DNA of 64,000 bases from Helicobacter_J cappadocius. GTDB lineage: Bacteria > Campylobacterota > Campylobacteria > Campylobacterales > Helicobacteraceae. Positions 24,621 through 34,050 of this stretch are shown piece by piece. The notes under the pieces were generated by a model. The model was given only the letters and a program-made list of their open reading frames with translations, had not been told where the DNA came from and searched no databases. Location of the stretch: contig NZ_JAUPEV010000010.1 of assembly GCF_030686155.1 (NCBI RefSeq), positions 1-64,000 on the forward strand. Reading direction: 5' to 3'. Both the position numbers and the translations under genes were made by a program. The number at the start of each line of letters is the position of its first letter. Position 1 is the first letter of the stretch.

Positions 24621-25811
24621 CTAAAGTGCCTCCTCAAACCTAAGCAGTCTGTCTCTGTAATACTCATACTGCTTCTTCCTCATCTGTATCTCCGCAGGAA
24701 TCCCCAAAGAAATATCACTTACAAGCTCATCAAACTTATCCAAAATCCCCACAATCCGCTCCTGCTCCTCTAAAGGCGGAATGGGGATTTTGAGGTTATA
24801 AAGGTCATTTCTGTTGATGCCTGGAACTCCACCTTCAATTCTCATTTTTTCTAAATTTAACATTTGCAAATAATAAAAAATGAATTTCAGATTATCTTTT
24901 GTTTTCATAACACTATAAAAAGCAGTATCAATTGGGCAACAATTTTCTTCAACAAAATTTAGTTTTCCAGCAGAACCTTTTCGACCAATAATAATAACAG
25001 GTGCGGCAACAAAAAAAGTATTATGAGAACCAACAACCCCATTTGAGCCATATACTTTATAGTTTCCTTCTATTCGTTTTGATTGAGGCAGATTTGTTCC
25101 ATACTCTAGATTCATAATTTCCCCAAGCGTCTTGTATTCAACTAATCCCCCCCCCCCATCATTTTCAAAGCTGAGGAGTTTGTCCCTGTAATATTTGTAT
25201 TGTTTTTGTCTGAGTTGTAGCTCTGTTTGTAATTGTGCTTCTAGCTCTGTTTGCAAATCTGTGAAAGTATCTAGGATTTTCACGATTTCTTCTTGGATGG
25301 GTAGAGGCGGGATGGGGATAATCACCTCTGCCATCTTTTTTTTGGAAACATTAAATCGAGTAACTCCACTTGCTGTACGTTTTATTTGATCTCTTAGTGT
25401 ATCTGAACGAAATAGATATTTTGAAAAACCCGGAATAAGCATATTTGGATTATTCAAACGATAGCCAAAACAAAAGCTATTGAGATATATTTCTTCGCTT
25501 ATTTCTTCACATAATACAGAAGACATTCCACATTCTTGAATATTTTCAGAAGAACCTGTAAATAAAATATCTCCTAGTTTTATGGTTTTTTGCTTTTCAT
25601 CTGGAGCAATTTTTACCTTATCTTTTATATTGATATTTATTGATAGATTATTGTAAATATTCATATAGGTTATAAATTTGGCATTGCCATCTGTGAAATC
25701 ATTTTTTGATTTACCGCTCAGCCCTCCATAAAAAACCCCAATATCACCGATTTTTTTATATTCCACGCCATTAGGACAATGCTGATGAATGAGTTTTTGT
25801 ATTTCGTTCAT
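24621..25811 (-). CDS. hsdS: type I restriction-modification specificity subunit HsdS, phase-variable
   Basis: 396-residue two-TRD specificity subunit that gives a type I methylase/nuclease its DNA target. It has the duplicated architecture: TRD1 (residues 1 to about 160), a central conserved helix region (IPPLPIQEEIVKILDTF then LRQKQYKYYRDKLLSFE), TRD2 (about 225-335) and the C-terminal repeat (IPPLEEQERIVGILDKF, MRKKQYEYYRDRLLRFEE). A run of 11 G on the coding strand encodes glycines at about residues 219-222, exactly between the two halves; at this length both halves are in frame. No hsdM or hsdR is in the window. It is the last gene of the flhA-containing minus-strand run, 2 bp after a lipoprotein gene. 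Confidence 0.92.
   Translation of the reverse strand: MNEIQKLIHQHCPNGVEYKKIGDIGVFYGGLSGKSKNDFTDGNAKFITYMNIYNNLSININIKDKVKIAPDEKQKTIKLGDILFTGSSENIQECGMSSVLCEEISEEIYLNSFCFGYRLNNPNMLIPGFSKYLFRSDTLRDQIKRTASGVTRFNVSKKKMAEVIIPIPPLPIQEEIVKILDTFTDLQTELEAQLQTELQLRQKQYKYYRDKLLSFENDGGGGLVEYKTLGEIMNLEYGTNLPQSKRIEGNYKVYGSNGVVGSHNTFFVAAPVIIIGRKGSAGKLNFVEENCCPIDTAFYSVMKTKDNLKFIFYYLQMLNLEKMRIEGGVPGINRNDLYNLKIPIPPLEEQERIVGILDKFDELVSDISLGIPAEIQMRKKQYEYYRDRLLRFEEAL
25147..25157 (-). repeat. poly-G tract (G11) at the centre of hsdS
   Basis: Eleven C on the plus strand, G11 on the coding strand, at the junction of the two half-subunits. Loss or gain of one base would leave a half-size HsdS containing only TRD1. 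Confidence 0.92.
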
Positions 25812-25813
25812 TT

Positions 25814-26497
25814 TTATTTGGATTTTGTTATATTGATTTTAAATATATATGGCTTTTCTCTGATGAAGACTTTTAATTCTATCACTCCAGTTTTGATCTT
25901 ATTTGGTTTGATGGCAATAAAACCGCCTTTTGCCTTGCCCTCTACGCTCAAAGTAGATTTTCTTAGATAGTTTGTGGCTAGAATTTTTCGTGCTTGTGCT
26001 TGTTCTGCGATGGCTTGTTGGTTTTGAATATTGTCCATAAAAAATGGACTGAAAAACAGACTATAAGCCAAAAAGCCCCCTCTGCCAAAATATAGCATTG
26101 GTGCATAAATATTTGTATTATTTACTGGTGGGGTAGGGATACCAAAATCCTGCAAAATATCGGTGAAATCATAACTTGAATGAAGGATTTGATCGTATGT
26201 GAGGATTTCTAGCTTGTTTTGATTTTGGGTTGCTTGAAGATTATCAATATCAAAGATAATATCTTTTCCAGATGTGATTTGAGCCCCGACATAGATAACT
26301 AGCGGGGATTTGCTAAGACCTCCAAGTTTGTGCTGTGAGACTTCGATCTGAACCTTTGAGTCTTCTTTTGAAGCATCTAAAATATCTATTCCTTTGTCAT
26401 AACGTGTGATGTTTTCAGGAGCGACATTGTAACTCGCACAAGAACTAATAAGTATTGCCAAAAGTGCTAAAAACACTATTTTGATTGATGTTTTCAT
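25814..26497 (-). CDS. putative lipoprotein of unknown function
   Basis: 227 residues with a lipoprotein signal peptide (hydrophobic core ending ILISSC, Cys about residue 20). The mature part contains LVIYVGAQITSGKDIIFDIDN near 66, a hydrophobic GRGGFLAYSLFFSPFF stretch near 138 and a C-terminal domain with KGGFIAIKPNKIKTGVIELKV. This last arrangement is like small surface lipoproteins that pack a beta-domain against the membrane, but I recognise no family. Lies 24 bp downstream of a small acidic gene and 2 bp upstream of hsdS on the same strand. Confidence 0.75.
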   Translation of the reverse strand: MKTSIKIVFLALLAILISSCASYNVAPENITRYDKGIDILDASKEDSKVQIEVSQHKLGGLSKSPLVIYVGAQITSGKDIIFDIDNLQATQNQNKLEILTYDQILHSSYDFTDILQDFGIPTPPVNNTNIYAPMLYFGRGGFLAYSLFFSPFFMDNIQNQQAIAEQAQARKILATNYLRKSTLSVEGKAKGGFIAIKPNKIKTGVIELKVFIREKPYIFKINITKSK

Positions 26498-26521
26498 TTT
26501 AAGAATCCTTTTAAGGGGTTT

Positions 26522-26755
26522 TTATGCTTTGAATAATTCCTTTCGCTTAATCTTGAGCGATTTTATAACTTCTATGATTTCTTTTTGTCCATAGGAAGTA
26601 TCTTCATCAAGATTATCTAATTCTTCTAAATATGCGTCAATAGCTTGTTCGATACATTCTGTTTTTACTCCTGCAAAATGCAATGCAACGCCCAACATAT
26701 CGATAACTTCAAGAGCAAGATCTTCGAAATCTATTTTATCTTCATTTGTCTTCAT
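26522..26755 (-). CDS. small acidic protein of unknown function (77 aa)
   Basis: 77-residue, strongly acidic, probably all-helical cytosolic protein (EDLALEVIDMLG, EQAIDAYLEELDNLDED) with a single Cys. ATG at 26755 follows a good AAGGAAAAAAAA site on the minus strand. Twenty bp separate it from the DHH gene upstream. No family recognised. Confidence 0.65.
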   Translation of the reverse strand: MKTNEDKIDFEDLALEVIDMLGVALHFAGVKTECIEQAIDAYLEELDNLDEDTSYGQKEIIEVIKSLKIKRKELFKA

Positions 26756-26775
26756 TTTTTTTTCCTTGTATTTGT

Positions 26776-27861
26776 TTATGCTTGAGAAGTTTCCAAAATC
26801 CTGTCGATTTGACGCTTGATATCTTCATATAAAAAGCTTTCTCTAAATCCGTCTATTTTTCCCCCAGAGGCATTTTTGTGTCCTCCGCCATTAAAAAGTT
26901 CCTTGCTCATAGCACTTACATCACATTTTCCATTTGCTCTAAGACTGACATTACCCCTAGAATTGACATCTATATAATAATCAAATTCTGGATTTTGACT
27001 TAGAAATAGATTTGCAAGAACGCTGATTCCTCCCATAGAATAACTTAAAAATCCTTTTTTATCACCATATGAGATACTGCATTGAGATTTTTTTTGAGAT
27101 AAGAGATTTACCTGTGCAAAAGAAGCAATATTGTCCATTGTCTGAAGATCGGGATCTCCTCCTAGTGCGATTTTTTTGAGACGAAATATTTCATTATCAA
27201 ATTTGATCTCTCCTTTTTGCAACAAAAGATAATTTCTAGCTTCTTTGAGTAATTTGAGCTTGTAGTCTCTGTGCTCTGTATCAAACATAAAACGATTGAG
27301 TTCGTTTGAATTTGAAATCATACTCATAGCAACTTTGCCAAATTCAAATCCAAAGCCATTTTCTTGCCAAATATCTACAGAGTTTATCATTTCTACCATT
27401 GGATTTAGCCATTTTTCATCTTCAGGGTTTATCAAGGGATATTTTTCTTTGAGTGTTTCATAGGTGATTTTTGTTCCGCATCGATTGGAATCTAGGTAAT
27501 ACCAATGGTAAGCTTTAGCACTTTCTTCCCCGCTGATATGGTGATCTAAAAGAGAGATTTCTATATCTTTTCCAGCTAATCTATTTTCATCAACTCTTTC
27601 TTGAAGATATTTAGCCTCTTGCATAGAGAGGTTTAAATCGGTGATGAGTATCAGAAATTTGGCTTGTGATTTGGAATGAAATTTTGATTCTAGTTTGCCT
27701 TGTATTGAGTTGTTGATATTGTCCAATATTGAATTGATACGTACCATAACTTCCTTGCCATAATTGGCATTATAAAAATGAATATTTTTAAAAAAGTGTT
27801 TAGAGATGAGCTGACAACCATAGCCGTCAAGATCGATGTGAGATAGATGATGAACTTCCAT
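26776..27861 (-). CDS. DHH-family phosphoesterase (NrnB/DHHA1-like)
   Basis: 361-residue cytosolic phosphoesterase. The first metal motif is SHIDLDGYG (residues 7-15; Asp-x-Asp-Gly), the second LITDLN near 91, a DHH-like LLDHHISG near 122, and the DHHA1 C-terminal motif NGGGHKNASGG near 326. Family members degrade nanoRNA or cyclic nucleotides; which applies is not visible. Position next to flhA matches the H. pylori gene order. Confidence 0.85.
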   Translation of the reverse strand: MEVHHLSHIDLDGYGCQLISKHFFKNIHFYNANYGKEVMVRINSILDNINNSIQGKLESKFHSKSQAKFLILITDLNLSMQEAKYLQERVDENRLAGKDIEISLLDHHISGEESAKAYHWYYLDSNRCGTKITYETLKEKYPLINPEDEKWLNPMVEMINSVDIWQENGFGFEFGKVAMSMISNSNELNRFMFDTEHRDYKLKLLKEARNYLLLQKGEIKFDNEIFRLKKIALGGDPDLQTMDNIASFAQVNLLSQKKSQCSISYGDKKGFLSYSMGGISVLANLFLSQNPEFDYYIDVNSRGNVSLRANGKCDVSAMSKELFNGGGHKNASGGKIDGFRESFLYEDIKRQIDRILETSQA

Positions 27862-27869
27862 TTTTTTCC

Positions 27870-30086
27870 TTAAAAATTAATATTGATATTGCCTAAAACT
27901 TCATATTTTGCGTTTGTATCAAGTTCTGCATGACTTAAAACAACCAAATCGATCTTAAACTGCTCGACCTTATTAGCTAGAGCACGTCTAAGCTCTGGAT
28001 CTACGATGAGGATCACAGGAGCGATACCCTTTTGAAGTACTTTCATAGATTCTTCGCTGATAGCATCAAGAAGTTTTTGCATATCAGTTGCATTTAGTAG
28101 CAATGTTCTTCCAGAGGGCTGTTCTTTTAACTTGCCAAGAAGGTATTGTTCAGAAGTGGTTGATAATGTGAGAAGTTTTAATGTCCCATCTTCGGATTTA
28201 AAAATATTGGTGATAACCCTTGAGAGTTTGGAGCGGACTTGTTCGGTAATGATCGCGACATCATTTTGCACCATAGGAGCTACATCGGTGATGGTTTCGA
28301 GAATAGTGAGCATATCTCTGATAGGTATTTTTTCGTGCAATAACTCTTGTAGAACAGATCGAATAACACCTGTTGGAATCCCCTTGGCTTCTTCTATGAT
28401 GGCTGGATAGTCTTGAGCAAGTCTCTCTAGGAGTGATTTCACTTCATCTTTTGTGATGAACTCTTCTGCATAGCTTTTTACAAGCTCACTCATATGTGTA
28501 GCAATAACCGTAGAAGGATCAATAATAGTGTATCCTTGGATAATAGCTTCTTCTTTGTCTTTTTGATCTATCCATAAAGCATCCATTCCAAAGGCAGGTT
28601 CTTTTGTGGGAATACCTTCGATTTCTTTGCCCACAAAACCTGTATTCATAGCCAGGAATTTATCAGGCATTACACTTCCTTCGCCAATCACAATTCCTTT
28701 TAGTTTGATTTCATAGTTTGTAGGTGGAAGTTGGAGATTGTCTCTAATCCTGATTTGTGGCATCAAAAACCCATAATCACTCGCTATTTTTTTACGAATA
28801 CCTCTTACTCTCTCTAGTAGATCTCCGCCTTGTTTGACATCTGCAAGACCAATAAGCTGATACCCCAATGCTAGTTCTAAGAGCTCTACTTTGAGGACTT
28901 CATCGATGACCTTTTCTTCTTCTTTTTTGATTTCCTCAGGAGTTTTTTGTGCTTTTGTGCTTTGATGATTAGAAATATTATTTTCTTGATCGGAGCTTTT
29001 TGCAGAGGCTGCAGAAATATCCATATTCATTTTTTTGCCTAACCATTTTTCAAAAATAGAAAATAGATTTTTTTTATCTTCTCTTGAGATTATCCAAGCA
29101 ATAAACAAAAATAAAACCCCCACAAAAGCCAAAGAAAATGTCGGTAATCCCGGTATAGTAGCAAATAAAACCAGTATAAGACCCACTATAATGAGTATCT
29201 TGCTTTTGCTAGTGAGCTGAGTGATAAGTTTGCTAGCAAAATTCTCTTCTTCGCCTTGTGTGGTTCTAGTAGCGACTATACCTGTTGCAGTAGCAATAAT
29301 AAGTGCAGGTATTTGACCTACAAGTCCATCCCCGATGGTAAGAACGGTAAAGGTGGATGCACTGTATGCCATACTCATATCTCTTTGAAAAACCCCAACT
29401 AGAAATCCACCAATGATATTGATAAGCGTAATAATGATTGAAGCAATCGCATCTCCTTTTACGAATTTACTTGCTCCATCCATTGCTCCATAGAAATCAG
29501 CCTCTTGCGTGAGGGCATTACGTCTTTTTTTTGCTTCTTCGTTATCAATAAGTCCAGAGTTTAAATCAGCATCAATTGCCATTTGCTTTCCAGGCATTGC
29601 ATCAAGTGCAAACCTCGCTCTAACTTCTGTAACCCTTGTTGAACCATTGGTTACAACAAGGAGATTGACAAGCACCAAAATGGTGAAGATTATTGTTCCG
29701 ATAACATAATTTCCACCTACGGTGAATTCTCCAAATGCAGCGATAATATCACTCACTGCTTCAGGACCTTTGTATCCTTCTGTGAGTATCATTCTTGTTG
29801 TGGCAACATTGAGTGCAAGTCTATAGAGCGTTACAATCAAAAGCAGAGTAGGGAAAGCAGAAAAATCTGTAGGTTTTGTAATATAAAGCCCAATAAGAAT
29901 AATCAGTACAGATAAAGCAATAGAAATAGTGAGTAAAAAATCTAGCAAGAAAGGTGGCAATGGCACAATGATAATCGCTAAAATCGCAATTACAAAGGCA
30001 ACAACGGTTAAATCTTTGGATTCTGTGATGTATCTTAGCGATGGAATAATCTTTCTAATGATATTTTTTTGTCTCTCTGAAGCCAC
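27870..30086 (-). CDS. flhA: flagellar biosynthesis protein FlhA
   Basis: 738-residue core component of the flagellar type III export gate. The N-terminal half has about eight membrane spans with the FHIPEP signature region (RFALDAMPGKQMAIDADLNSG near residues 156-176, followed by KKRRN), and the cytosolic domain (from about 390) includes GYQLIGLADVKQGG and a SHAELD segment near the C-terminus. Length is normal. Divergently transcribed from rpsO, as in H. pylori. Confidence 0.97.
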   Translation of the reverse strand: MASERQKNIIRKIIPSLRYITESKDLTVVAFVIAILAIIIVPLPPFLLDFLLTISIALSVLIILIGLYITKPTDFSAFPTLLLIVTLYRLALNVATTRMILTEGYKGPEAVSDIIAAFGEFTVGGNYVIGTIIFTILVLVNLLVVTNGSTRVTEVRARFALDAMPGKQMAIDADLNSGLIDNEEAKKRRNALTQEADFYGAMDGASKFVKGDAIASIIITLINIIGGFLVGVFQRDMSMAYSASTFTVLTIGDGLVGQIPALIIATATGIVATRTTQGEEENFASKLITQLTSKSKILIIVGLILVLFATIPGLPTFSLAFVGVLFLFIAWIISREDKKNLFSIFEKWLGKKMNMDISAASAKSSDQENNISNHQSTKAQKTPEEIKKEEEKVIDEVLKVELLELALGYQLIGLADVKQGGDLLERVRGIRKKIASDYGFLMPQIRIRDNLQLPPTNYEIKLKGIVIGEGSVMPDKFLAMNTGFVGKEIEGIPTKEPAFGMDALWIDQKDKEEAIIQGYTIIDPSTVIATHMSELVKSYAEEFITKDEVKSLLERLAQDYPAIIEEAKGIPTGVIRSVLQELLHEKIPIRDMLTILETITDVAPMVQNDVAIITEQVRSKLSRVITNIFKSEDGTLKLLTLSTTSEQYLLGKLKEQPSGRTLLLNATDMQKLLDAISEESMKVLQKGIAPVILIVDPELRRALANKVEQFKIDLVVLSHAELDTNAKYEVLGNININF

Positions 30087-30203
30087 TGCTATTGACGCCT
30101 TATTCTGAAAATATTTATGGGATTTTACAATCTTTAATGTAAAATTTCGCTTTTTTAATGTAATATACCGTTTTTAAAATTAAATACCCTTCAGGAGGTC
30201 ATT

Positions 30204-30476
30204 ATGGCTTTAGATACGGCGAAAAAACAAGAGATTATCTCAAAATTTTCCAGAAATAGCAAGGACACAGGTTCTTCAGAGGTTCAAGTAGCGTTGTTTA
30301 GTAAAAGGATTTCAGAACTAACAGAGCACCTAAAGGCAAATCCAAAAGATCATTCTAGTCGATTGGGACTTTTAAAGCTAGTAGGACAGAGAAAAAATTT
30401 GCTCAAGTATCTCAAAAAAACACAATACCAAAGATATGCTAAATTGATTGCTGAAATAGGCATCAAAGACAGATAA
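30204..30476 (+). CDS. rpsO: 30S ribosomal protein S15
   Basis: 90-residue S15 with GSSEVQVALFSKRISELTEHLK near residue 22, the conserved DHSSRLGLLKLVGQRKNLLKYL near 46 and a basic C-terminus. ATG 30204 follows AGGAGGT, a near-perfect ribosome site. The 117-bp spacer to flhA holds divergent AT-rich promoter DNA. Confidence 0.98.
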   Translation: MALDTAKKQEIISKFSRNSKDTGSSEVQVALFSKRISELTEHLKANPKDHSSRLGLLKLVGQRKNLLKYLKKTQYQRYAKLIAEIGIKDR

Positions 30477-30484
30477 GGTTTTTT

Positions 30485-31774
30485 TTGAATACATTACTTT
30501 CAAAATCTTCAAGCAGGATGAATCTATTTTTTACGATTTTATCCTGTGCTGTTTTCCTCCTTTCTTGTTTAAATCATTCTTCAGAAGTTGTTTTGATAAT
30601 GTTTTTTTTGTCACTAATAGTTTGTCTTTTTAGATTTTCTAGGACAAATGTTGAGCAGGGAATAAAATATATTATTTATGCTTTTGTTGCAATGTTTGCG
30701 ACAATCATTCCAAATTTATTTTTCAATAACGGTTTTGCTTACGATCATTTTAGAAGCTTCAACATGCAGGTATCTTATTTGGTCGCTTCTGCAGTGCTTT
30801 TTTTGATGATTGGACTAAGGGTTTCTTTGAATCCTAAGATTATCATTTATGCGATTTGTATAGCAGCTTATATTAATGGGATTATTGGGATTGTCCAAAA
30901 AGTATTTTTTCATATAGATAGAGTTAATGGTTTTACTGGAATTTTTGAATTTGCACATTTGAGTGCTGTTTTGGGACTATGTGTTTTTACTTACTTTTTG
31001 AAAGAAAACACAAGCTTTAAAGAACGTATATTTTTTGGAATTGCTTTTGTATTGATTGTATCTGTGCTTATTTTTAATGAATCGCGAGGAATTGCTATAG
31101 GCTTTGCTTGTGGATGTTTGGTGATTTTGTGTATTTATATTTTTGTTAAAAAAATGAAAATTGTTTATGCTTTTAAAAGTATAGCTCTTTTGGTTATTCT
31201 TCTTTTGATTTTAGGGGGGACTCTTTCTCCTTTTGTAAAAAGCTCTTTAGAACGTTATCATCTGATAAAAACAGATTTGCAAGAATATGAGCATAAAAAT
31301 AGCGATACTAGCATAGGAGCTCGTTTTGATATGTGGAAAGAAGCTTATAGAGCGTTTAAAATTTCTCCTATTATAGGGCTAAATCCAAAAAGTCTGTGCG
31401 AATATGTAAAATATCCAAATGGAGAGATACATCCACGAAATCATTGCTATCAACGACTTCATAGCGAATTTTTTAATACTCTAGCTAGAAAGGGTATTTT
31501 GGGTATTTTGGCATTATTGGCAGTTTGGATAACCACAGGTGTATTCTTTGCTAAAACAATCAAGTCAGATGATGCTTTAGAAGCTATATTTGGAAAAAAT
31601 GAAGCACTTGCTTCGGTGTTTAGTATTTCTTTTATGGGTATATTGGCTCTATATATCGTAAGTGGCGCAGGAAATGAACCAATGATTGCATTTTCAGAGG
31701 GGAATTATTTTCTTTTGATTGTAATCGTCTTTGCTAGTATTGTTTATCCCTATAGAAACAAATCTTCAAGATAA
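30485..31774 (+). CDS. waaL: O-antigen ligase family protein (WaaL)
   Basis: 429-residue polytopic membrane protein with about eleven spans and a periplasmic loop near residues 255-325 carrying the ligase-type Arg and His (ARFDMWKEAYRAF, RNHCYQRLHSEFFNTLARKG). It joins undecaprenyl-linked O-chain to lipid A-core in the periplasm. It directly follows rpsO, exactly as HP1039 follows HP1040, which supports the assignment over a Wzy polymerase. The start is TTG 30485 (TAAGG upstream); a Met at codon 12 is an alternative. A hairpin (CTTCAAGA 31764-31771, TCTTGAAG 31783-31790) straddles its stop codon. Confidence 0.85.
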   Translation: MNTLLSKSSSRMNLFFTILSCAVFLLSCLNHSSEVVLIMFFLSLIVCLFRFSRTNVEQGIKYIIYAFVAMFATIIPNLFFNNGFAYDHFRSFNMQVSYLVASAVLFLMIGLRVSLNPKIIIYAICIAAYINGIIGIVQKVFFHIDRVNGFTGIFEFAHLSAVLGLCVFTYFLKENTSFKERIFFGIAFVLIVSVLIFNESRGIAIGFACGCLVILCIYIFVKKMKIVYAFKSIALLVILLLILGGTLSPFVKSSLERYHLIKTDLQEYEHKNSDTSIGARFDMWKEAYRAFKISPIIGLNPKSLCEYVKYPNGEIHPRNHCYQRLHSEFFNTLARKGILGILALLAVWITTGVFFAKTIKSDDALEAIFGKNEALASVFSISFMGILALYIVSGAGNEPMIAFSEGNYFLLIVIVFASIVYPYRNKSSR

Positions 31775-31838
31775 TTTTTGTCTCTTGAAGGATTTATAAT
31801 AAAGAAGGCTATCATACACTCTTTTTTATCATTTTTTA

Positions 31839-32855
31839 TCAATCTTTTTTGATAAATTTTTGATATTTTTTGATCTTATCTCTATCAATAAGATAGTTTC
31901 GAAAACGATGTCGCATTGATTTTATAGGAATCATAGCACTGAGCATTCTGATAGAAAAAGGAACTTTTCCATAATGACCATTTTCATCTCGATTGGGCAG
32001 TGAGTCTTTGTGATAAATATGCGGATTTGAAAATATATTTTCAAAGAAATCTAAGATTTTATCATCATTTAGATTTTCACAGAATTTTTCATTGTTTAGA
32101 TAGGGGAGTGAAAGTTTTTGGAGATATTTTTCATCATCGTTATCTAGCTCCATAATGACTTTGATAACTTCATCAATAGAGTCATAATCATTCACATCTA
32201 TAAAAGCATCTTTATTAAAATCTCTTCCCACTAAGGAAGACCCCCAATAAATCGGAATAGTTTTGCTCAAAAACGCATCTAAAATCTTCTCTGTAGTGTA
32301 ACCAGGGTGGGTGCTATTTTCAAAAGCGATAGAGAATTTATATTTTTTTTGGAATTCGAGTTTATCTTTTATTGCCCCTCCTATATTGTTTAAAAATCTA
32401 CCTCCAGAATCTACCTGTTTGTATTTAGATAGTTGATGGAAGAATTCTTGTCTGATAGGATCGGCTTGGAGGTTGTTGGAATATACAAAATTACAAAATT
32501 TTCTTTTTGCATCTTCTGGTGTAATCTTTCTGTCAAACTTTCTACCTTCATGTATATAGTTGTCCAAATACATATAATACAAAGGTAATCTTAGATGTCT
32601 ATCTCCATATTCTAAAAATTCAAAACTTAGTGCGTAGTCATAGGCATTAAAATTCGGAACTATATTTTCGCCGATAAAAATAATTCTAGGACAAGTATAT
32701 TTCTTAAAATCACTTCCAAAAACAGAGCAGATCACAAAATCAGGATTAGGAGAGATTTCTACTTCAAATCTTTTGGATAGAATTCTTGTGAAGAAATTGT
32801 CATGTGCGTCAAAATCCACCCACATATCTACGAAATTTAGTTTTATTTTTTTCAT
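31839..32855 (-). CDS. GT10 alpha-(1,3/4)-fucosyltransferase-like glycosyltransferase
   Basis: 338-residue cytosolic glycosyltransferase of family GT10, which in H. pylori (FutA/B/C-type genes) makes Lewis antigens on LPS. The GDP-fucose-binding core is clear: YKFSIAFENSTHPGYTTEK (near residues 172-190) followed by ILDAFLSKTIPIYWGS. The acceptor-side N-terminal domain is shorter and the DD/N-LRVNY-type heptad repeats of H. pylori FutA/FutB are absent; instead a basic tail ends the protein. The acceptor is not deducible. Stands in the LPS block downstream of GT90 on the same strand. Confidence 0.88.
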   Translation of the reverse strand: MKKIKLNFVDMWVDFDAHDNFFTRILSKRFEVEISPNPDFVICSVFGSDFKKYTCPRIIFIGENIVPNFNAYDYALSFEFLEYGDRHLRLPLYYMYLDNYIHEGRKFDRKITPEDAKRKFCNFVYSNNLQADPIRQEFFHQLSKYKQVDSGGRFLNNIGGAIKDKLEFQKKYKFSIAFENSTHPGYTTEKILDAFLSKTIPIYWGSSLVGRDFNKDAFIDVNDYDSIDEVIKVIMELDNDDEKYLQKLSLPYLNNEKFCENLNDDKILDFFENIFSNPHIYHKDSLPNRDENGHYGKVPFSIRMLSAMIPIKSMRHRFRNYLIDRDKIKKYQKFIKKD

Positions 32856-32938
32856 CTACCCTCCAAAAAATTTAGGATTTAAGTTTTTAATTGTATCGCA
32901 AACTATTGAAATTCATTCAAAAATCATCAAAATCCAAC

Positions 32939-33919
32939 TCATTTAAAAATCTGTTTTTCTATGCTTGAAATTTCTATTTGATGTGTTTGGTAAAAATATT
33001 TTCTTAACACTAAAAAAGATATGAGATTCTCGGTTTTTTTATCCAAAAATTGTTTGATGTAGCTATTTGCGTTTTGAATGATTTCTTTGGATTCATTAGG
33101 ATGAGAGATATAGTATTCCAAACGATCTTGCAAGTTTTCATAATTAGATTTTATCTTGATGTAATGCATATTTGGAATAAGTCTGCCTTCCATAAACCAA
33201 GTTTCAAATTTTGGTTCTGGCATCACTGCAAGAGAGTTTGAGCTCATTATCCATTTGAGATTTGTGGCAACATCATTTCCTTCTAGTGATAAAATAAATT
33301 TGTATTGCATATGATTTTCTATGCTGATTTTTTCTTTTTTCCATATTTTTAATTCTTCTTCATCTTCCTTGCCCACATGACCTAAATCGCATATGGAATG
33401 ATTAAAATACTTCCTCATAAAGTCTTTTCGATGATTTTGGTAACAAGCTCCACGAAAAAATAAAATATCTTTTTTTGATTCGTATTTTATCAAAGGAAGA
33501 GAGGTGAAGAATTTAAAATGCCTGATTTTGTCCATATTGAGTAAGATATTATTACTAAAATCCTTAAGTACTGGACGAGATTTGCATAAAGAAGGAGTTG
33601 AGAGTTCGAAATTTATATCTCCTTGCTCTAAGGTATAAAGCAGATGCTTGGGAAAAAATCTCATATGCTCATAAGTGTCAAAGAAATACCTCGAACCTTT
33701 TTTTAATAGCTCAAAGTTGCTTAGATTGGGTATTTTTGGCACTGAGGTTGGGATAAAACAGCAGTAATAATTCACTCTTTTAGAGATTTTTTCAAGTTCA
33801 TAATCATTTAGTTTTGAAATAGCTGAAAGTTTGGATTTGATAGCATATTTTCCTAGAAACTTTGGATATAGGAAATATTTTATTCCATTTATATTGTATA
33901 AGAAAATATTTTTTTTCAT
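32939..33919 (-). CDS. GT90 (CAP10/LpsA-type) glycosyltransferase
   Basis: 326-residue protein of the 'lipopolysaccharide A' / CAP10 family. Typical segments are DILFFRGACYQNHRKDFM near residue 149, HMQYKFILSLEGNDVATNLKW near 200 (nucleotide-sugar site, with the Arg replaced by Thr-Asn-Leu-Lys) and SLAVMPEPKFETWF near 228. Members transfer xylose, glucose or other sugars to LPS or capsule. It is divergent from the GT25 pair with a promoter region between them. Confidence 0.85.
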   Translation of the reverse strand: MKKNIFLYNINGIKYFLYPKFLGKYAIKSKLSAISKLNDYELEKISKRVNYYCCFIPTSVPKIPNLSNFELLKKGSRYFFDTYEHMRFFPKHLLYTLEQGDINFELSTPSLCKSRPVLKDFSNNILLNMDKIRHFKFFTSLPLIKYESKKDILFFRGACYQNHRKDFMRKYFNHSICDLGHVGKEDEEELKIWKKEKISIENHMQYKFILSLEGNDVATNLKWIMSSNSLAVMPEPKFETWFMEGRLIPNMHYIKIKSNYENLQDRLEYYISHPNESKEIIQNANSYIKQFLDKKTENLISFLVLRKYFYQTHQIEISSIEKQIFK

Positions 33920-34014
33920 ATTAAAATCTTTTGAGGTTATTTTTTAATTTCCTAAAAAAACATTATATCTAAAACATTCGTAAAAATAGCCTGAAGAGAA
34001 CTCTACAATTTTGA

Positions 34015-34020
34015 TATAAT
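34015..34020 (+). promoter_or_regulatory. -10 box for the GT25 pair
   Basis: TATAAT lies 31 nt upstream of GTG 34051, in the divergent spacer between the GT90 and GT25 genes. Confidence 0.55.
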
Positions 34021-34050
34021 TTAAAAAAGATTTTATTTGAAGGTTTGCTT

